DNA from: JAJDNW01 sp039714495
GTDB taxonomy: Bacteria; Desulfobacterota; Desulfobacteria; Desulfobacterales; B30-G6
Direction of reading: 5' to 3'
Length of the DNA stretch: 23,315 nt
Assembly (NCBI GenBank): GCA_039714495.1
Contig: JBDLJD010000064.1
Coordinates: 1 to 23,315 of the forward strand
Both the position numbers and the translations under genes were made by a program. Positions 1-8,028 of the stretch are shown here, piece after piece. Numbering within the stretch: the stretch's first letter is position 1; each line of letters begins with the position of its first letter. A model generated the notes under the pieces. It saw nothing but the letters and a program-made list of their open reading frames with translations, ran no database searches and had not been told where the DNA came from.

Positions 1-383
<383 letters not shown>

Positions 384-454
384 TTTTTTCTTTTCCATAT
401 TGAACGTCTTTGTGTGCTCATAATTTGATTGATATATTTTTATCGTCAAAGTTT

Positions 455-571
<117 letters not shown>

Positions 572-578
572 ATATTTT

Positions 579-610
579 AAAACCCGGAGTCATTTATGGC
601 TCCGGGTTTT
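579..610 (+). terminator. Intrinsic terminator of the rRNA operon
   Basis: A perfect 11-bp stem (AAAACCCGGAG with CTCCGGGTTTT) closes a 10-base loop and is followed by a T-rich stretch, starting about 8 bases after the 5S 3' end. This is the classic form of a Rho-independent terminator and should end rRNA transcription. Confidence 0.92.
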
Positions 611-616
611 CTGCTT

Positions 617-769
617 TTCAGGTTGCAGGTTGCGGGTTTCATGTTAAACGATTTCCTGTTTTCTATTATACAGGACGGGACCCCTGAAACCAACAACCCG
701 GAACCTGCAACTCGAAACCTGCCACCCGTAACCCGTATCTCGTACCCCGCAAACAACCCGTCCCTGAAT
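617..769. repeat. Degenerate heptad repeat, two opposed blocks (ACCCGTA / GGTTGCA family)
   Basis: Between the rrn terminator and the next gene, bases ~621-640 read as 7-base units GGTTGCA, GGTTGCG, GGTTTCA. Bases ~699-765 read as degenerate units in the opposite orientation, such as GCCACCC, GTAACCC and GTATCTC. The two blocks are roughly inverted relative to each other across a ~60-bp centre (641-698). The same family recurs around 18107-18190. No gene is supported here. Confidence 0.7.
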
Positions 770-771
770 TT

Positions 772-792
772 GCATATGCCACGCTCATATGC
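772..792. promoter_or_regulatory. Inverted repeat upstream of the sensor kinase gene
   Basis: GCATATG (772-778) and CATATGC (786-792) form a 7-bp inverted repeat with a 7-base centre, ending 12 bases before the start codon at 805. It could be an operator or a small mRNA hairpin. No clear -35/-10 pair or Shine-Dalgarno sequence is visible here. Confidence 0.3.
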
Positions 793-804
793 TAACTTAT
801 CCGC

Positions 805-2352
805 ATGTTTGGACGCAGACTGAAAACCAACATCGTTATCAGCATTACCTTACTCCTGTTAATGGGCATGCTGCTGATCGATTTTGTTGCCGTCAAGACC
901 CTGCAACGTGATCTTATCAAAGCAAGAGTCTCCCAGAGCCAACTGATTTCTTCCATTATCAAGAACAGACTCATCGCCGAATTCGACCTTGCCTCTCCGG
1001 AATTGAGTATAGACCTGCAATCAATGCTTTCCAGTGTTTTAGCCGGCAGTGATGCTTCCGGGATCATGATCAAGGGGGCGGGCAGTCCATTTTACAGTGC
1101 CGGCAGAAGTGTTCCCCAAGTACCGGAGCTTGAAAAAATGATGCAGGCCAGCATGGTATCCGGGGATAGTGCCATTCGTTTTGCACAAAAGACCTGGGGG
1201 GTATTCTGGAAGCAGAACCGGTATCTTTTGACAGTCGTGCCGGTGCCGTTGAAAGATAAGAGAATAGCCGTGGGTATGGTGGTGGACCTCAGCGAAATTT
1301 ACCGTCAGCAGCGGTTATCCCAGCGCTTTATCATGCTTTACCTGGTCGTCAACACCCTTATTTTTTCCTTCATCGGGTTTTACCGGTTATCGAGGCTCTA
1401 TCTCGAGCCTATCAATCGGCTGGTCAGAATGGCCGAGGACTATCAGGAAGAAGACGGAACCTTTTTCCCAGTGCGAAAGGAAGACAATGAACTGAGTACC
1501 CTGTCAAAAGCTTTGAATGCCATGTTGATCAGAATTTCTGAAGATAAGAAGAAATTGCGTTCTTCCGTGAGTTCACTGGAAAAAATCAATATAAAACTTC
1601 AAAAAGCGCAACAGGAGATCATTCGGGCCGAAAAACTAGCTTCTGTCGGCCGCCTTTCTTCGGGCATTGCCCACGAAATCGGCAACCCCATCGGCATTGT
1701 CATGGGCTACCTCGAACTGATGAAACAGGAGGATGTCACCAAAAATGAAAGGGCTGAATACATCACCAGGACCGAGAATGAAATCAACCGTATAAACACG
1801 GTTATCCGCCAACTGCTGGATCTTTCCAGGCCTTCTGCAAAAGGGACCACACATACTTCTGTTCACAATATCATTCTTGACATAACGGATGTCCTGAAAC
1901 TTCAGCCTCTCATGGCCGGCATTCAACTCGACCTTAAACTTACGGCCGATCAAGACGTTGTCATGGCCGATGCCGGGCAATTGCGGCAGGTGTTCTTGAA
2001 TCTGGCCATCAACGCTGCCGATGCCATCGGCGGCATGGAAGCCCAGGAAAAAGGGCGGCTCACCATTCTGACGGGCCTGGCAGACAATTTTGAAGGTGAA
2101 AAGTCTTCTGATGGAGAGGCGCTGATCATCACTTTTAAGGACAATGGCCCCGGGATTCCAGATGAACTGATCGGCAATATATTTGATCCGTTTTTCACTA
2201 CCAAGGAACCCGGTAAAGGAACCGGGCTCGGCCTTTCCGTCTGTTTCATGATTGTCGAATCTTTCGGCGGCACGATCAGAGCTGAAAACGCCGACGATGG
2301 CGGTGTGGTCATGACCATATTATTGCCGCTGACCGATCAGTCCAATAATTAA
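805..2352 (+). CDS. Membrane-bound sensor histidine kinase (NtrB/AtoS/ZraS-like)
   Basis: A 515-residue two-component sensor that should autophosphorylate and pass phosphate to the adjacent sigma-54 response regulator. A transmembrane helix (about 9-29), a ~140-residue extracytoplasmic region and a second helix (about 172-195) are followed by a HAMP-type linker (about 197-250), a coiled-coil segment and HisKA. The H-box is SSGIAHEIGNPIGI with the phospho-accepting His290. The ATPase domain shows the N box (NLAINAADA, about 399-407), G1 (DNGPGIP, 446-452), the F box (FDPFFTTK) and G2 (GKGTGLGLS). All catalytic motifs are intact. The periplasmic part resembles no family I can name, so the ligand is unknown. 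ATG 805 is kept because it includes the full first membrane helix, although no good Shine-Dalgarno sequence precedes it. An 80-bp palindromic repeat lies between it and the regulator gene. Confidence 0.93.
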   Translation: MFGRRLKTNIVISITLLLLMGMLLIDFVAVKTLQRDLIKARVSQSQLISSIIKNRLIAEFDLASPELSIDLQSMLSSVLAGSDASGIMIKGAGSPFYSAGRSVPQVPELEKMMQASMVSGDSAIRFAQKTWGVFWKQNRYLLTVVPVPLKDKRIAVGMVVDLSEIYRQQRLSQRFIMLYLVVNTLIFSFIGFYRLSRLYLEPINRLVRMAEDYQEEDGTFFPVRKEDNELSTLSKALNAMLIRISEDKKKLRSSVSSLEKINIKLQKAQQEIIRAEKLASVGRLSSGIAHEIGNPIGIVMGYLELMKQEDVTKNERAEYITRTENEINRINTVIRQLLDLSRPSAKGTTHTSVHNIILDITDVLKLQPLMAGIQLDLKLTADQDVVMADAGQLRQVFLNLAINAADAIGGMEAQEKGRLTILTGLADNFEGEKSSDGEALIITFKDNGPGIPDELIGNIFDPFFTTKEPGKGTGLGLSVCFMIVESFGGTIRAENADDGGVVMTILLPLTDQSNN

Positions 2353-2378
2353 CCACCTAATAAAAAAATAGGAAATAA

Positions 2379-2458
2379 ATCACGAAAGCACGAAATAGAA
2401 AAAGCACGAAATTGTAAAAGTTTTTTTTTGTGATTTCAAACTTTCGTGATTTCGTGAT
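2379..2458. repeat. Palindromic octad element, copy A (CACGAAAN units)
   Basis: The left arm is four 8-base units of the form CACGAAAN (third degenerate). The right arm carries the inverted units NTTTCGTG, ending TTTCGTGATTTCGTGAT. A T9 run (2421-2429) lies in the centre. It is ~80 bp long and sits between the kinase and regulator genes. Copies B (9199-9277) and C (20234-20313) have the same architecture. Confidence 0.85.
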
Positions 2459-2495
2459 AAAAGATCCTTTGATCGTGCATCCATGGTAGGAAAAG

Positions 2496-3896
2496 ATGAT
2501 GAAAGAAAGTGATCGATCCACTGAAGATAAGCGGCTGTTAATCATCGACGATGAAGAAAACATGCGCCACATGCTGACGGCCATGCTGAAAAAGTTCGGG
2601 TATGCTGTCGATTCTGCAGTGAACGGAGCCAAGGCTCTGGAGATGATCGCGGTCGAGACATACGATTTTATCCTATGCGATATCAAAATGCCGGTGATGG
2701 ACGGAATGGCTTTTCTGCAGGCTGCCCGGGACACGCTCCAGGAAACCACTGTTATAATGATGTCCGCTTACGGCAATATTGAAACCGCCATCGACGCCAT
2801 GAAGAACGGCGCTTACGACTATATTTCCAAGCCATTCAAGTCTGACGAGGTTTACCTCACCTTGAAAAAGGCCGAAGAGCGTGAAAGGCTGATGCGTGAG
2901 AACCGGTTTCTCAAAGAGCGCATCGAAACGATCGAGCAGAATTACCGCTTCGGCAGCATGATTGCCAAAAGCGGTGTCATGCGTGAAATCCTCAAAATGG
3001 CTGAAAAAGTTGCTCGCTATGACACCACCGTGCTTATAACCGGCGAGAGCGGCACCGGCAAGGAACTGGTGGCCCGGGGAATCCACCTGGCCAGCAACCG
3101 CGCGAAAAAGAACCTGATCACCGTGAACTGCGGCGGCATCCCTGAGAACCTGTTGGAAAGCGAGTTTTTCGGCCATCGCAAAGGAGCATTTACCGGTGCT
3201 GACCGGGATAAGAACGGCCTGTTCAAGGAGGCGGACAAGGGCACTATCTTCCTGGATGAAATCGGTGAGTTGCCGCTTTCACTGCAGGTCAAGCTGCTCC
3301 GGGTGCTCCAGGAAAATGAATTCAGGCCCGTGGGCGACACCAGAACCATCAACGTCGATGTCCGGGTGATAACGGCAACATCCAAGAACCTGGAAGAGGA
3401 AGTCAACGCAGGACGGTTTCGTGAGGACCTCTTTTACCGGTTGAATGTGCTGGCCATCGCGCTGCCGCCATTGCGGGAACGCGGGGAAGACATCCCCCCG
3501 CTGATACAGCACTTCATGCAGCATTTCAATCGGTCTCTGGGAAAGAAACTGGTGGCGGTCGCCCCGGCTTCCATGTCTAGGCTTCTGAAGTACCAATGGC
3601 CGGGCAATGTCCGTGAACTGGAGAATATCATCGAAAGGGCGGCGGTGCTGTGCGAGGTGGATACTATTGAACCCGAGCACCTTCCCCCGGACTTCGGGTC
3701 TCCGGGCGGAGCGCCGGTCTGCATGACACTGGAAGGGGAAACCTCGCTCAAGAGGGCTCAGAAAACACTGGAGAAACAGATGATCACCCAGGCCCTGGAG
3801 GAGACAGGGGGCAACCGTACCCATGCAGCCAAAAGGCTCGAAATCAGTCACCCCTCACTTTTGAGCAAGATAAAAGCCTACGATATACCCCTCTAA
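2496..3896 (+). CDS. Sigma-54-dependent response regulator, NtrC family
   Basis: A 466-residue transcriptional activator with the full NtrC-family layout. The receiver domain (about 12-125) has the acidic pair D18/D19, phospho-acceptor D62 in CDIKMP, S90 and K112. The AAA+ sigma-54 interaction domain (about 155-385) has Walker A GESGTGKE (183-190), the sigma-54-contacting GAFTGA loop (230-235) and Walker B IFLDEIGE (251-258). A C-terminal Fis-type helix-turn-helix (GGNRTHAAKRLEISHPSLLSK) binds enhancer DNA. It follows the sensor kinase on the same strand, so the two form a likely cognate pair. AGGAAAAG immediately precedes ATGATG at 2496/2499 and supports this start. Its target promoters are unknown; I found no convincing sigma-54 promoter in the window. 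It ends in a hairpin terminator that overlaps its stop codon. Confidence 0.96.
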   Translation: MMKESDRSTEDKRLLIIDDEENMRHMLTAMLKKFGYAVDSAVNGAKALEMIAVETYDFILCDIKMPVMDGMAFLQAARDTLQETTVIMMSAYGNIETAIDAMKNGAYDYISKPFKSDEVYLTLKKAEERERLMRENRFLKERIETIEQNYRFGSMIAKSGVMREILKMAEKVARYDTTVLITGESGTGKELVARGIHLASNRAKKNLITVNCGGIPENLLESEFFGHRKGAFTGADRDKNGLFKEADKGTIFLDEIGELPLSLQVKLLRVLQENEFRPVGDTRTINVDVRVITATSKNLEEEVNAGRFREDLFYRLNVLAIALPPLRERGEDIPPLIQHFMQHFNRSLGKKLVAVAPASMSRLLKYQWPGNVRELENIIERAAVLCEVDTIEPEHLPPDFGSPGGAPVCMTLEGETSLKRAQKTLEKQMITQALEETGGNRTHAAKRLEISHPSLLSKIKAYDIPL

Positions 3897-3937
3897 AATA
3901 GATTTCCCCCGGGTAAGCCCGGGGGAAATCTATTTTA
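3894..3937. terminator. Bidirectional terminator, perfect 20-bp hairpin
   Basis: A perfect 20-bp stem (3894-3913 with 3918-3937) encloses the tetraloop TAAG. The arms end in A- and T-rich tracts on both sides, so it can terminate transcription from the regulator gene (plus strand) and from the convergent hybrid-kinase operon (minus strand). The TAA stop of the regulator is inside the left arm. Confidence 0.85.
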
Positions 3938-4058
3938 TAAGCATACAATCCGCCACCCGTTCCCAGAGATTGCGCTTTTCCTCGATATTTTGGATCAGCA
4001 GGCCAAAGATACATTGCCGGCCAGCGGTAGAGGGATCAGGCGTCCAGGATGTCCCGTA
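3930..4058 (-). pseudogene. Possible C-terminal gene remnant (43 codons, no start)
   Basis: On the minus strand, in a different frame from the hybrid kinase and overlapping its last 23 bases, an open stretch runs from just after a TGA (4059-4061) to a TAG at 3930-3932. The predicted peptide ends LLIQNIEEKRNLWERVADCM followed by LIK, which looks like an amphipathic C-terminal helix, and codon third positions look gene-like. There is no ATG, GTG or TTG that would make it a separate gene. Either it is a decayed gene end, or the kinase C-terminus was once read in this frame and lost ~38 residues by a frameshift. I do not recognise the peptide, and chance cannot be excluded. Confidence 0.3.
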
Positions 4059-6954
4059 TCATCTGTGACATCCTCAGCATCTTGAACGGTTTCTGGATGA
4101 ATCCGGCACTGCCGCGCTCCAGAAATTCTTGAGAAAAGCTGTTCATGCTGTATCCGCTGCAAAATATGGCTTTCAGATTCGGATTTTTTGTTCTGATAGT
4201 GTCGAAAGCTTCGACACCGCCCATTTTCGGCATGACCATGTCCATAACCACTAAATCGATGTCTCCGGCATGCCGGTCATACAACGCGATCGCCTCCATA
4301 CCGTCAGAGGCCGTGATGACGGAATAGCCCAAATCTTCCAGCATGTTCTTGACAGATGTCAGGATGTAGGTTTCGTCATCGACCACCATGATCGTTTCCG
4401 TTCCATACAAAAGGGTTTCGTTCTTGAATTCGGCATCCTCTTGATAGTCTTTTTCGCATGAAGGCAGGTAAATGACGATGGTGGTGCCCTTGTTCACCTC
4501 ACTCTGGACGGTTATAATGCCGCCATGGTTTTTGATGATCCCGAAGGCTGATGCCATTCCGAGTCCGGTCCCGCGTCCCATTTTCCGGGTAGTGAAAAAC
4601 GGCTCGAAAATGTGCTCCTGGACTTCTTTGTCCATGCCCGAGCCCGTATCGTGGACGGAGATTTTAATAAAGTTGCCCGGGTCGATGCCGTGGGCGCGGG
4701 TGGTGTCTTCCCCGAGAGTCACGTTTTCTGTCTTGATATGGATTTCCTTAAGGTCTTCCATGGCCTGACGGGCATTTACGTACAAGTTGACGAGCACCTG
4801 ATCGATCTGCCCCTGGTCCGCCTCCACCAGCCATATATCTTCCTGGTAGTCATAGGTGATCTCAATGGCCTTGTTCGTGCGGGCGAAGAGTTCGGACGTC
4901 CGCTTCAGGGTGGCGTTGATGTTGATGACCGACACGACGTACTTGCCGCCCCGGGCATAGCCGAGCAATTGTTTGGTCAGTGCTGCGCCGCTGTCCACAC
5001 ACTGCTCGATGGCCTTCAAACTGTCGTACTGCGGGTTGTTGCTGTCGACATCCATCGTCAACAGTGACACATTCCCCTGAATGCCCATCAGCAGATTGTT
5101 GAAATCGTGGGCAATACCACCGGCGAGCGTTCCGATGGCCTTCATGCGCTGCGCCTGGTGCAGCTGGTTTTCCAGCTTTTTCTTCTCCCTTTCAGCCTGG
5201 ATGCGCTGGGAAATGTCCCGGGCCACTCCCCGAAAGCCGAAGGACCGGTTATCCGAGTTCGTCAGGGGTGATACCGCCAGTTCGAGCGTCTTCTTGGCAT
5301 TGTCCAGGGTTCTGACCGTAACGCTGTTGATATGCCCGGGCGTTCCGGTCTTATACATCTGATTGAATACGTCGAATATTTTTTTGGCGGTTTGGGGGCT
5401 GGTGTACTGCCGGTTGTTGATGCCCGTCAACTGGGAGGTGCTGCCGCCCAGAATCCGGCACATGGCATCGTTGACAAAGGTGAAATTGCCCTTCAGGTCA
5501 ACTTCGAAATAGCCTTCTTCAATACTGTCGAGGATCGTCTGGTAGCGGTCTTCACTTTCGTGCAGCGCCCGGTCGGATTCCAGGCGCTGTTCGATTTCAA
5601 CGCGCAGGTTGGCATTGGCATGCTTGAGGTCGGCGGTCTGTTCCTTGACCCTGTCTTCCAACTGGTCGCGATAGGTAATCAACTTCTTCTGGCTCTCGCG
5701 AATGGCCGATTGCATGGCAGTGAAGGAATCGGCGGTTTCCTGGATTTCCTTGTAGCCGGAACGGACATCGATGACCGAATCAAAATCTTCCAGCTGGATG
5801 GACTTGGCCCCCCTGGAAAGGGCGGCAATCGGGTCTGTAACCCGCCTGGCAAGCCACAAACCCAGTATGGCTGCAAAAACGGAAATGACAAAAGTGATGA
5901 AAATACTGTGCATCCGGTTTTTCTTGATGTCGCCCAGATAGTCGTCTTCCGGCAGATAAACACCGATTATCCACGGCCATTCCGGCGTCGAAAACGGTGT
6001 AAACATGGCATGGAACACCTTGCCTTCGTGCTGAAACGTGGCAAACTCCGACTTGTCGATGACGATCAGTCCTTCCCCATCATAATCAAACGCTGCGGAT
6101 GCATATGTTTTTTTGCTCAGCTCATCGTCGAGTTCATCAATTTTTACCAGGCGGTCCCCGGTTTGTTTTCCGGTGCCTTCGAACTTCAACTTGGAAAGAT
6201 CGGGAAAGGCGATGATGTCCCGATTGCGGTTCATGAGAAAGGCCCGGCCGTTTTTACCAATTTTAAGGCTGCCGATAAAAGTGGACAACTGGTCGATTTC
6301 GATGTCGACCCCCACGATACCATTCAATTGTTTCTTTTTGTCGTAGAAGGGGCCGGCAATGGTGATGCCCGGTTTTTTTGATGTGAAGAAGATGTAGGGG
6401 TCGGTCCAGACGATCTGTTTTTTCAATAGCGCTTTTTGGTACCATGGCCGCTTGCGGGGATCGTATCTGTCCTCAGGATCGGATTTTTTTGACAGCCGGT
6501 TGAATTGACTGTCATACCAGATCAGGTGGGTTTGGCGTTCATTGCCGCGGTGCAGGATAATTTTGGTCCTGAACCCCCCGGGGGAATGGGTGTCGCTGCG
6601 CCGCACGTCATAGAAATTGCCCTCCGGGGTTCCCATATAGATGCCTGCAAAATGGGGATAAATGGAGAGCTGATTGTAGAAATACCGTTCCAGTATCTTG
6701 ATCTGTTCATCACTGCTGCTGACCACATCTGCCGAAAGGAGACGCTTGGTCAACGCTGCTGCGCTGTGGGCGTGGGCCAGGTGGTTCTGTGACTGCTCCA
6801 TGGCCAGCAGAGCGATGTTTTTCATGATATCTTTGGCGTGCCGGTTCAGCACCTCCTGGGATGTTATGAACGACGAGGTCGTGGTGATAATGTGCGTGCC
6901 CCAGATCAAGCCCAGAAAACCGATAATGAGGGTCCAGCGGATAGACAACTTCAT
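4036..6954 (-). CDS. Hybrid sensor histidine kinase: dCache, HAMP, PAS, HisKA, HATPase, receiver
   Basis: A 972-residue membrane sensor. A transmembrane helix (about 8-28) precedes a large periplasmic double-Cache domain (about 40-340); the signature RKRPWYQKAL...VWTDPYIFF...ITIAGPFYD (168-205) is typical of dCache_1, which binds small ligands such as amino acids or organic acids. Then come a second helix (about 350-369), HAMP (about 370-422), a coiled coil (422-465), PAS (about 468-585), and HisKA with H616 in GGIAHDFNN. The ATPase domain has N box NLYVNARQA (723-731), DTGSGM (769-774) and GRGTGLGM (793-800). A C-terminal receiver (854-972) has D859/D860, D905 and K955. The receiver lets it relay phosphate to another protein, but no Hpt or output regulator is adjacent. 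It starts 3 bp after the lipoprotein gene, implying translational coupling, as no clear Shine-Dalgarno sequence is seen. Confidence 0.95.
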   Translation of the reverse strand: MKLSIRWTLIIGFLGLIWGTHIITTTSSFITSQEVLNRHAKDIMKNIALLAMEQSQNHLAHAHSAAALTKRLLSADVVSSSDEQIKILERYFYNQLSIYPHFAGIYMGTPEGNFYDVRRSDTHSPGGFRTKIILHRGNERQTHLIWYDSQFNRLSKKSDPEDRYDPRKRPWYQKALLKKQIVWTDPYIFFTSKKPGITIAGPFYDKKKQLNGIVGVDIEIDQLSTFIGSLKIGKNGRAFLMNRNRDIIAFPDLSKLKFEGTGKQTGDRLVKIDELDDELSKKTYASAAFDYDGEGLIVIDKSEFATFQHEGKVFHAMFTPFSTPEWPWIIGVYLPEDDYLGDIKKNRMHSIFITFVISVFAAILGLWLARRVTDPIAALSRGAKSIQLEDFDSVIDVRSGYKEIQETADSFTAMQSAIRESQKKLITYRDQLEDRVKEQTADLKHANANLRVEIEQRLESDRALHESEDRYQTILDSIEEGYFEVDLKGNFTFVNDAMCRILGGSTSQLTGINNRQYTSPQTAKKIFDVFNQMYKTGTPGHINSVTVRTLDNAKKTLELAVSPLTNSDNRSFGFRGVARDISQRIQAEREKKKLENQLHQAQRMKAIGTLAGGIAHDFNNLLMGIQGNVSLLTMDVDSNNPQYDSLKAIEQCVDSGAALTKQLLGYARGGKYVVSVININATLKRTSELFARTNKAIEITYDYQEDIWLVEADQGQIDQVLVNLYVNARQAMEDLKEIHIKTENVTLGEDTTRAHGIDPGNFIKISVHDTGSGMDKEVQEHIFEPFFTTRKMGRGTGLGMASAFGIIKNHGGIITVQSEVNKGTTIVIYLPSCEKDYQEDAEFKNETLLYGTETIMVVDDETYILTSVKNMLEDLGYSVITASDGMEAIALYDRHAGDIDLVVMDMVMPKMGGVEAFDTIRTKNPNLKAIFCSGYSMNSFSQEFLERGSAGFIQKPFKMLRMSQMIRDILDA

Positions 6955-6957
6955 CGT

Positions 6958-7575
6958 TTAGAGCAGGCCTGCGTTATCAAACAGATTTGCGATGTTCAAT
7001 TTGTTGATGACATCGGTGAACAGTTCGCCGGTAAGCTTCTTCCCGCCGCCCATGCCCATTATTTTGGCCCGTTCCGCCTGGCCACTCACGGTTTCCCGGG
7101 CTATTTTGCTGCTGTCGCGCGACAATTGCGCCTTATAGGCGATCTGCGAGTGCCAGATCTTGCCCTTGAGGTCGATATTGACCTTTTCCAGGGTGATGAT
7201 CAGTGCCGGTATCCCGTCGAGAGGTGCATCAACGACATCGACCTGCATGGCTTCCAGCCTTTTTTGCATGGCTTCGTGAAATAAACCCGGGAGGTCGAAG
7301 GTCTCTACCGGATCCGGAGGAGGGGTTCCATTCAAGGCCAGCGCATAGGTTCCATCCCACAGATCGAATTCCTTCTGGGCGGATTCGGACAACACGGTTT
7401 TGTCTTCACGCCGGTCTTCGACCACGAGGGATACTTTTTGCCCGGCCAGCTGCGCAGGCTCCTCGGGAAGGTGGTAGCCCACACTCAGAAAATACGGTTT
7501 GGCACATGCCGCAGCAAAGCAGATCAGGAAGCCGGTCAGCAGGATTTTCATGAGCGTTTCGAGTCGGGAATGCAT
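6958..7575 (-). CDS. YajG-like outer-membrane lipoprotein
   Basis: A 205-residue protein with a lipoprotein signal peptide: hydrophobic helix ILLTGFLICFAAA and lipobox ending in C24, followed by AKP. The mature part has the feel of the YajG lipoprotein family: an N-terminal CAKP, then a Gln-rich strand, VSLVVEDRREDK, a middle segment with a helix EAMQKRLEAMQVDVVDAP, and strand pairs. That assignment rests on pattern only. The start is placed at ATG 7575 because GAGGTG lies 7 bases upstream (7582-7587); a GTG at 7584 would overlap that site, and an ATG at 7551 (giving a shorter signal peptide) has no such site. It forms a tight operon with the hybrid kinase (3-bp gap), so it may affect sensing or envelope state. 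A good sigma-70-type promoter precedes it. Function is not established. Confidence 0.75.
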   Translation of the reverse strand: MHSRLETLMKILLTGFLICFAAACAKPYFLSVGYHLPEEPAQLAGQKVSLVVEDRREDKTVLSESAQKEFDLWDGTYALALNGTPPPDPVETFDLPGLFHEAMQKRLEAMQVDVVDAPLDGIPALIITLEKVNIDLKGKIWHSQIAYKAQLSRDSSKIARETVSGQAERAKIMGMGGGKKLTGELFTDVINKLNIANLFDNAGLL

Positions 7576-7599
7576 CGATAACACCTCTTCATCTGTTAA

Positions 7600-7628
7600 A
7601 TTTTGTTGCAGGGGATTGGTTTAGTCAA
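7600..7628 (-). promoter_or_regulatory. Sigma-70-type promoter for the lipoprotein-kinase operon
   Basis: Read on the minus strand, TTGACT (7628-7623) and CAAAAT (7605-7600) are separated by 17 bases and sit ~25 bases before the start codon at 7575. The -35 box matches 5 of 6 consensus bases and the -10 box 4 of 6. A small ATTGGT...ACCAAT inverted repeat (7615-7620/7630-7635) flanks the -35 and could be an operator. Confidence 0.55.
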
Positions 7629-7638
7629 GACCAATAAG

Positions 7639-8028
7639 TAAACGTATCCACGCGATATGTCAAGCAAAAGAAAATGCCAGGCATCTCCTTAAATTTGAAT
7701 ACCTCCCGTTGTTTGTAGCGCAGGATGGGCCCAAATCGGAGAACACGAATTCATTTGCAATGCCGGAATACTATGTGGTATCAAAAATACTTAAAGCCGT
7801 TTATTTTCATGCGCCGGCACGGACAACGCCGCATGAAACATCCACTGTCACCCATTATTCAAAACCATTGGAAACATGTATCAGCAAAGAGGGTGCTGAT
7901 ATTTCACGTTATAGGACCGGAATTCCCGTTTCAAATGCGGTCAACTGTTTCTAATGAATGGAAAGCAAGGAGACGCAAGAGGGCGTCTTTAGGAACCCCA
8001 ACGATTCACTATCAAAGGAGGGAAAAGA
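7639..8028 (+). promoter_or_regulatory. Long 5' leader of the aap operon with hairpins
   Basis: About 390 bp without a supported gene precede aapJ. It holds three stem-loops. TTTCATGCG/CGCATGAAA (7805-7813/7830-7838) has a 16-base centre. TATCAGCA/TGCTGATA (7879-7886/7894-7901) has the loop AAGAGGG. AGACGC/GCGTCT (7971-7976/7983-7988) has the loop AAGAGG and is followed by TTT. The last two loops are nearly identical. The leader ends in a strong ribosome-binding site. The promoter is not clear; a weak candidate is TTGCAA (7755-7760) with TATCAA (7779-7784), 18-bp spacing. Confidence 0.5.
8015..8024 (+). promoter_or_regulatory. Strong Shine-Dalgarno site of aapJ
   Basis: AAAGGAGGG, just upstream of ATG 8029, is near-perfect anti-16S complementarity. 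It is the strongest ribosome-binding site in the window, fitting the high output needed for a periplasmic binding protein. Confidence 0.8.

Noticed and set aside
384..454. tRNA gene in the 23S-5S spacer
   Set aside because: Only ~70 AT-rich bases with no cloverleaf or TTCGANTC-like T-loop.
596..823. Small open frame after the 5S gene
   Set aside because: It starts inside the terminator and runs through degenerate heptads; no ribosome-binding site or domain.
5332..6381. 349-codon open frame on the plus strand
   Set aside because: It lies antisense to the hybrid kinase, whose motifs are unmistakable; the frame is a high-GC shadow with no recognisable domain.
7815..7830. Sigma-54-like GG-N10-GC (GGCACGGACAACGC) upstream of aapJ
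   Set aside because: Spacing fits, but the -12 half is ACGC rather than TTGC and the -26 T is missing; the bases are also the centre of an inverted repeat. Too weak to call.
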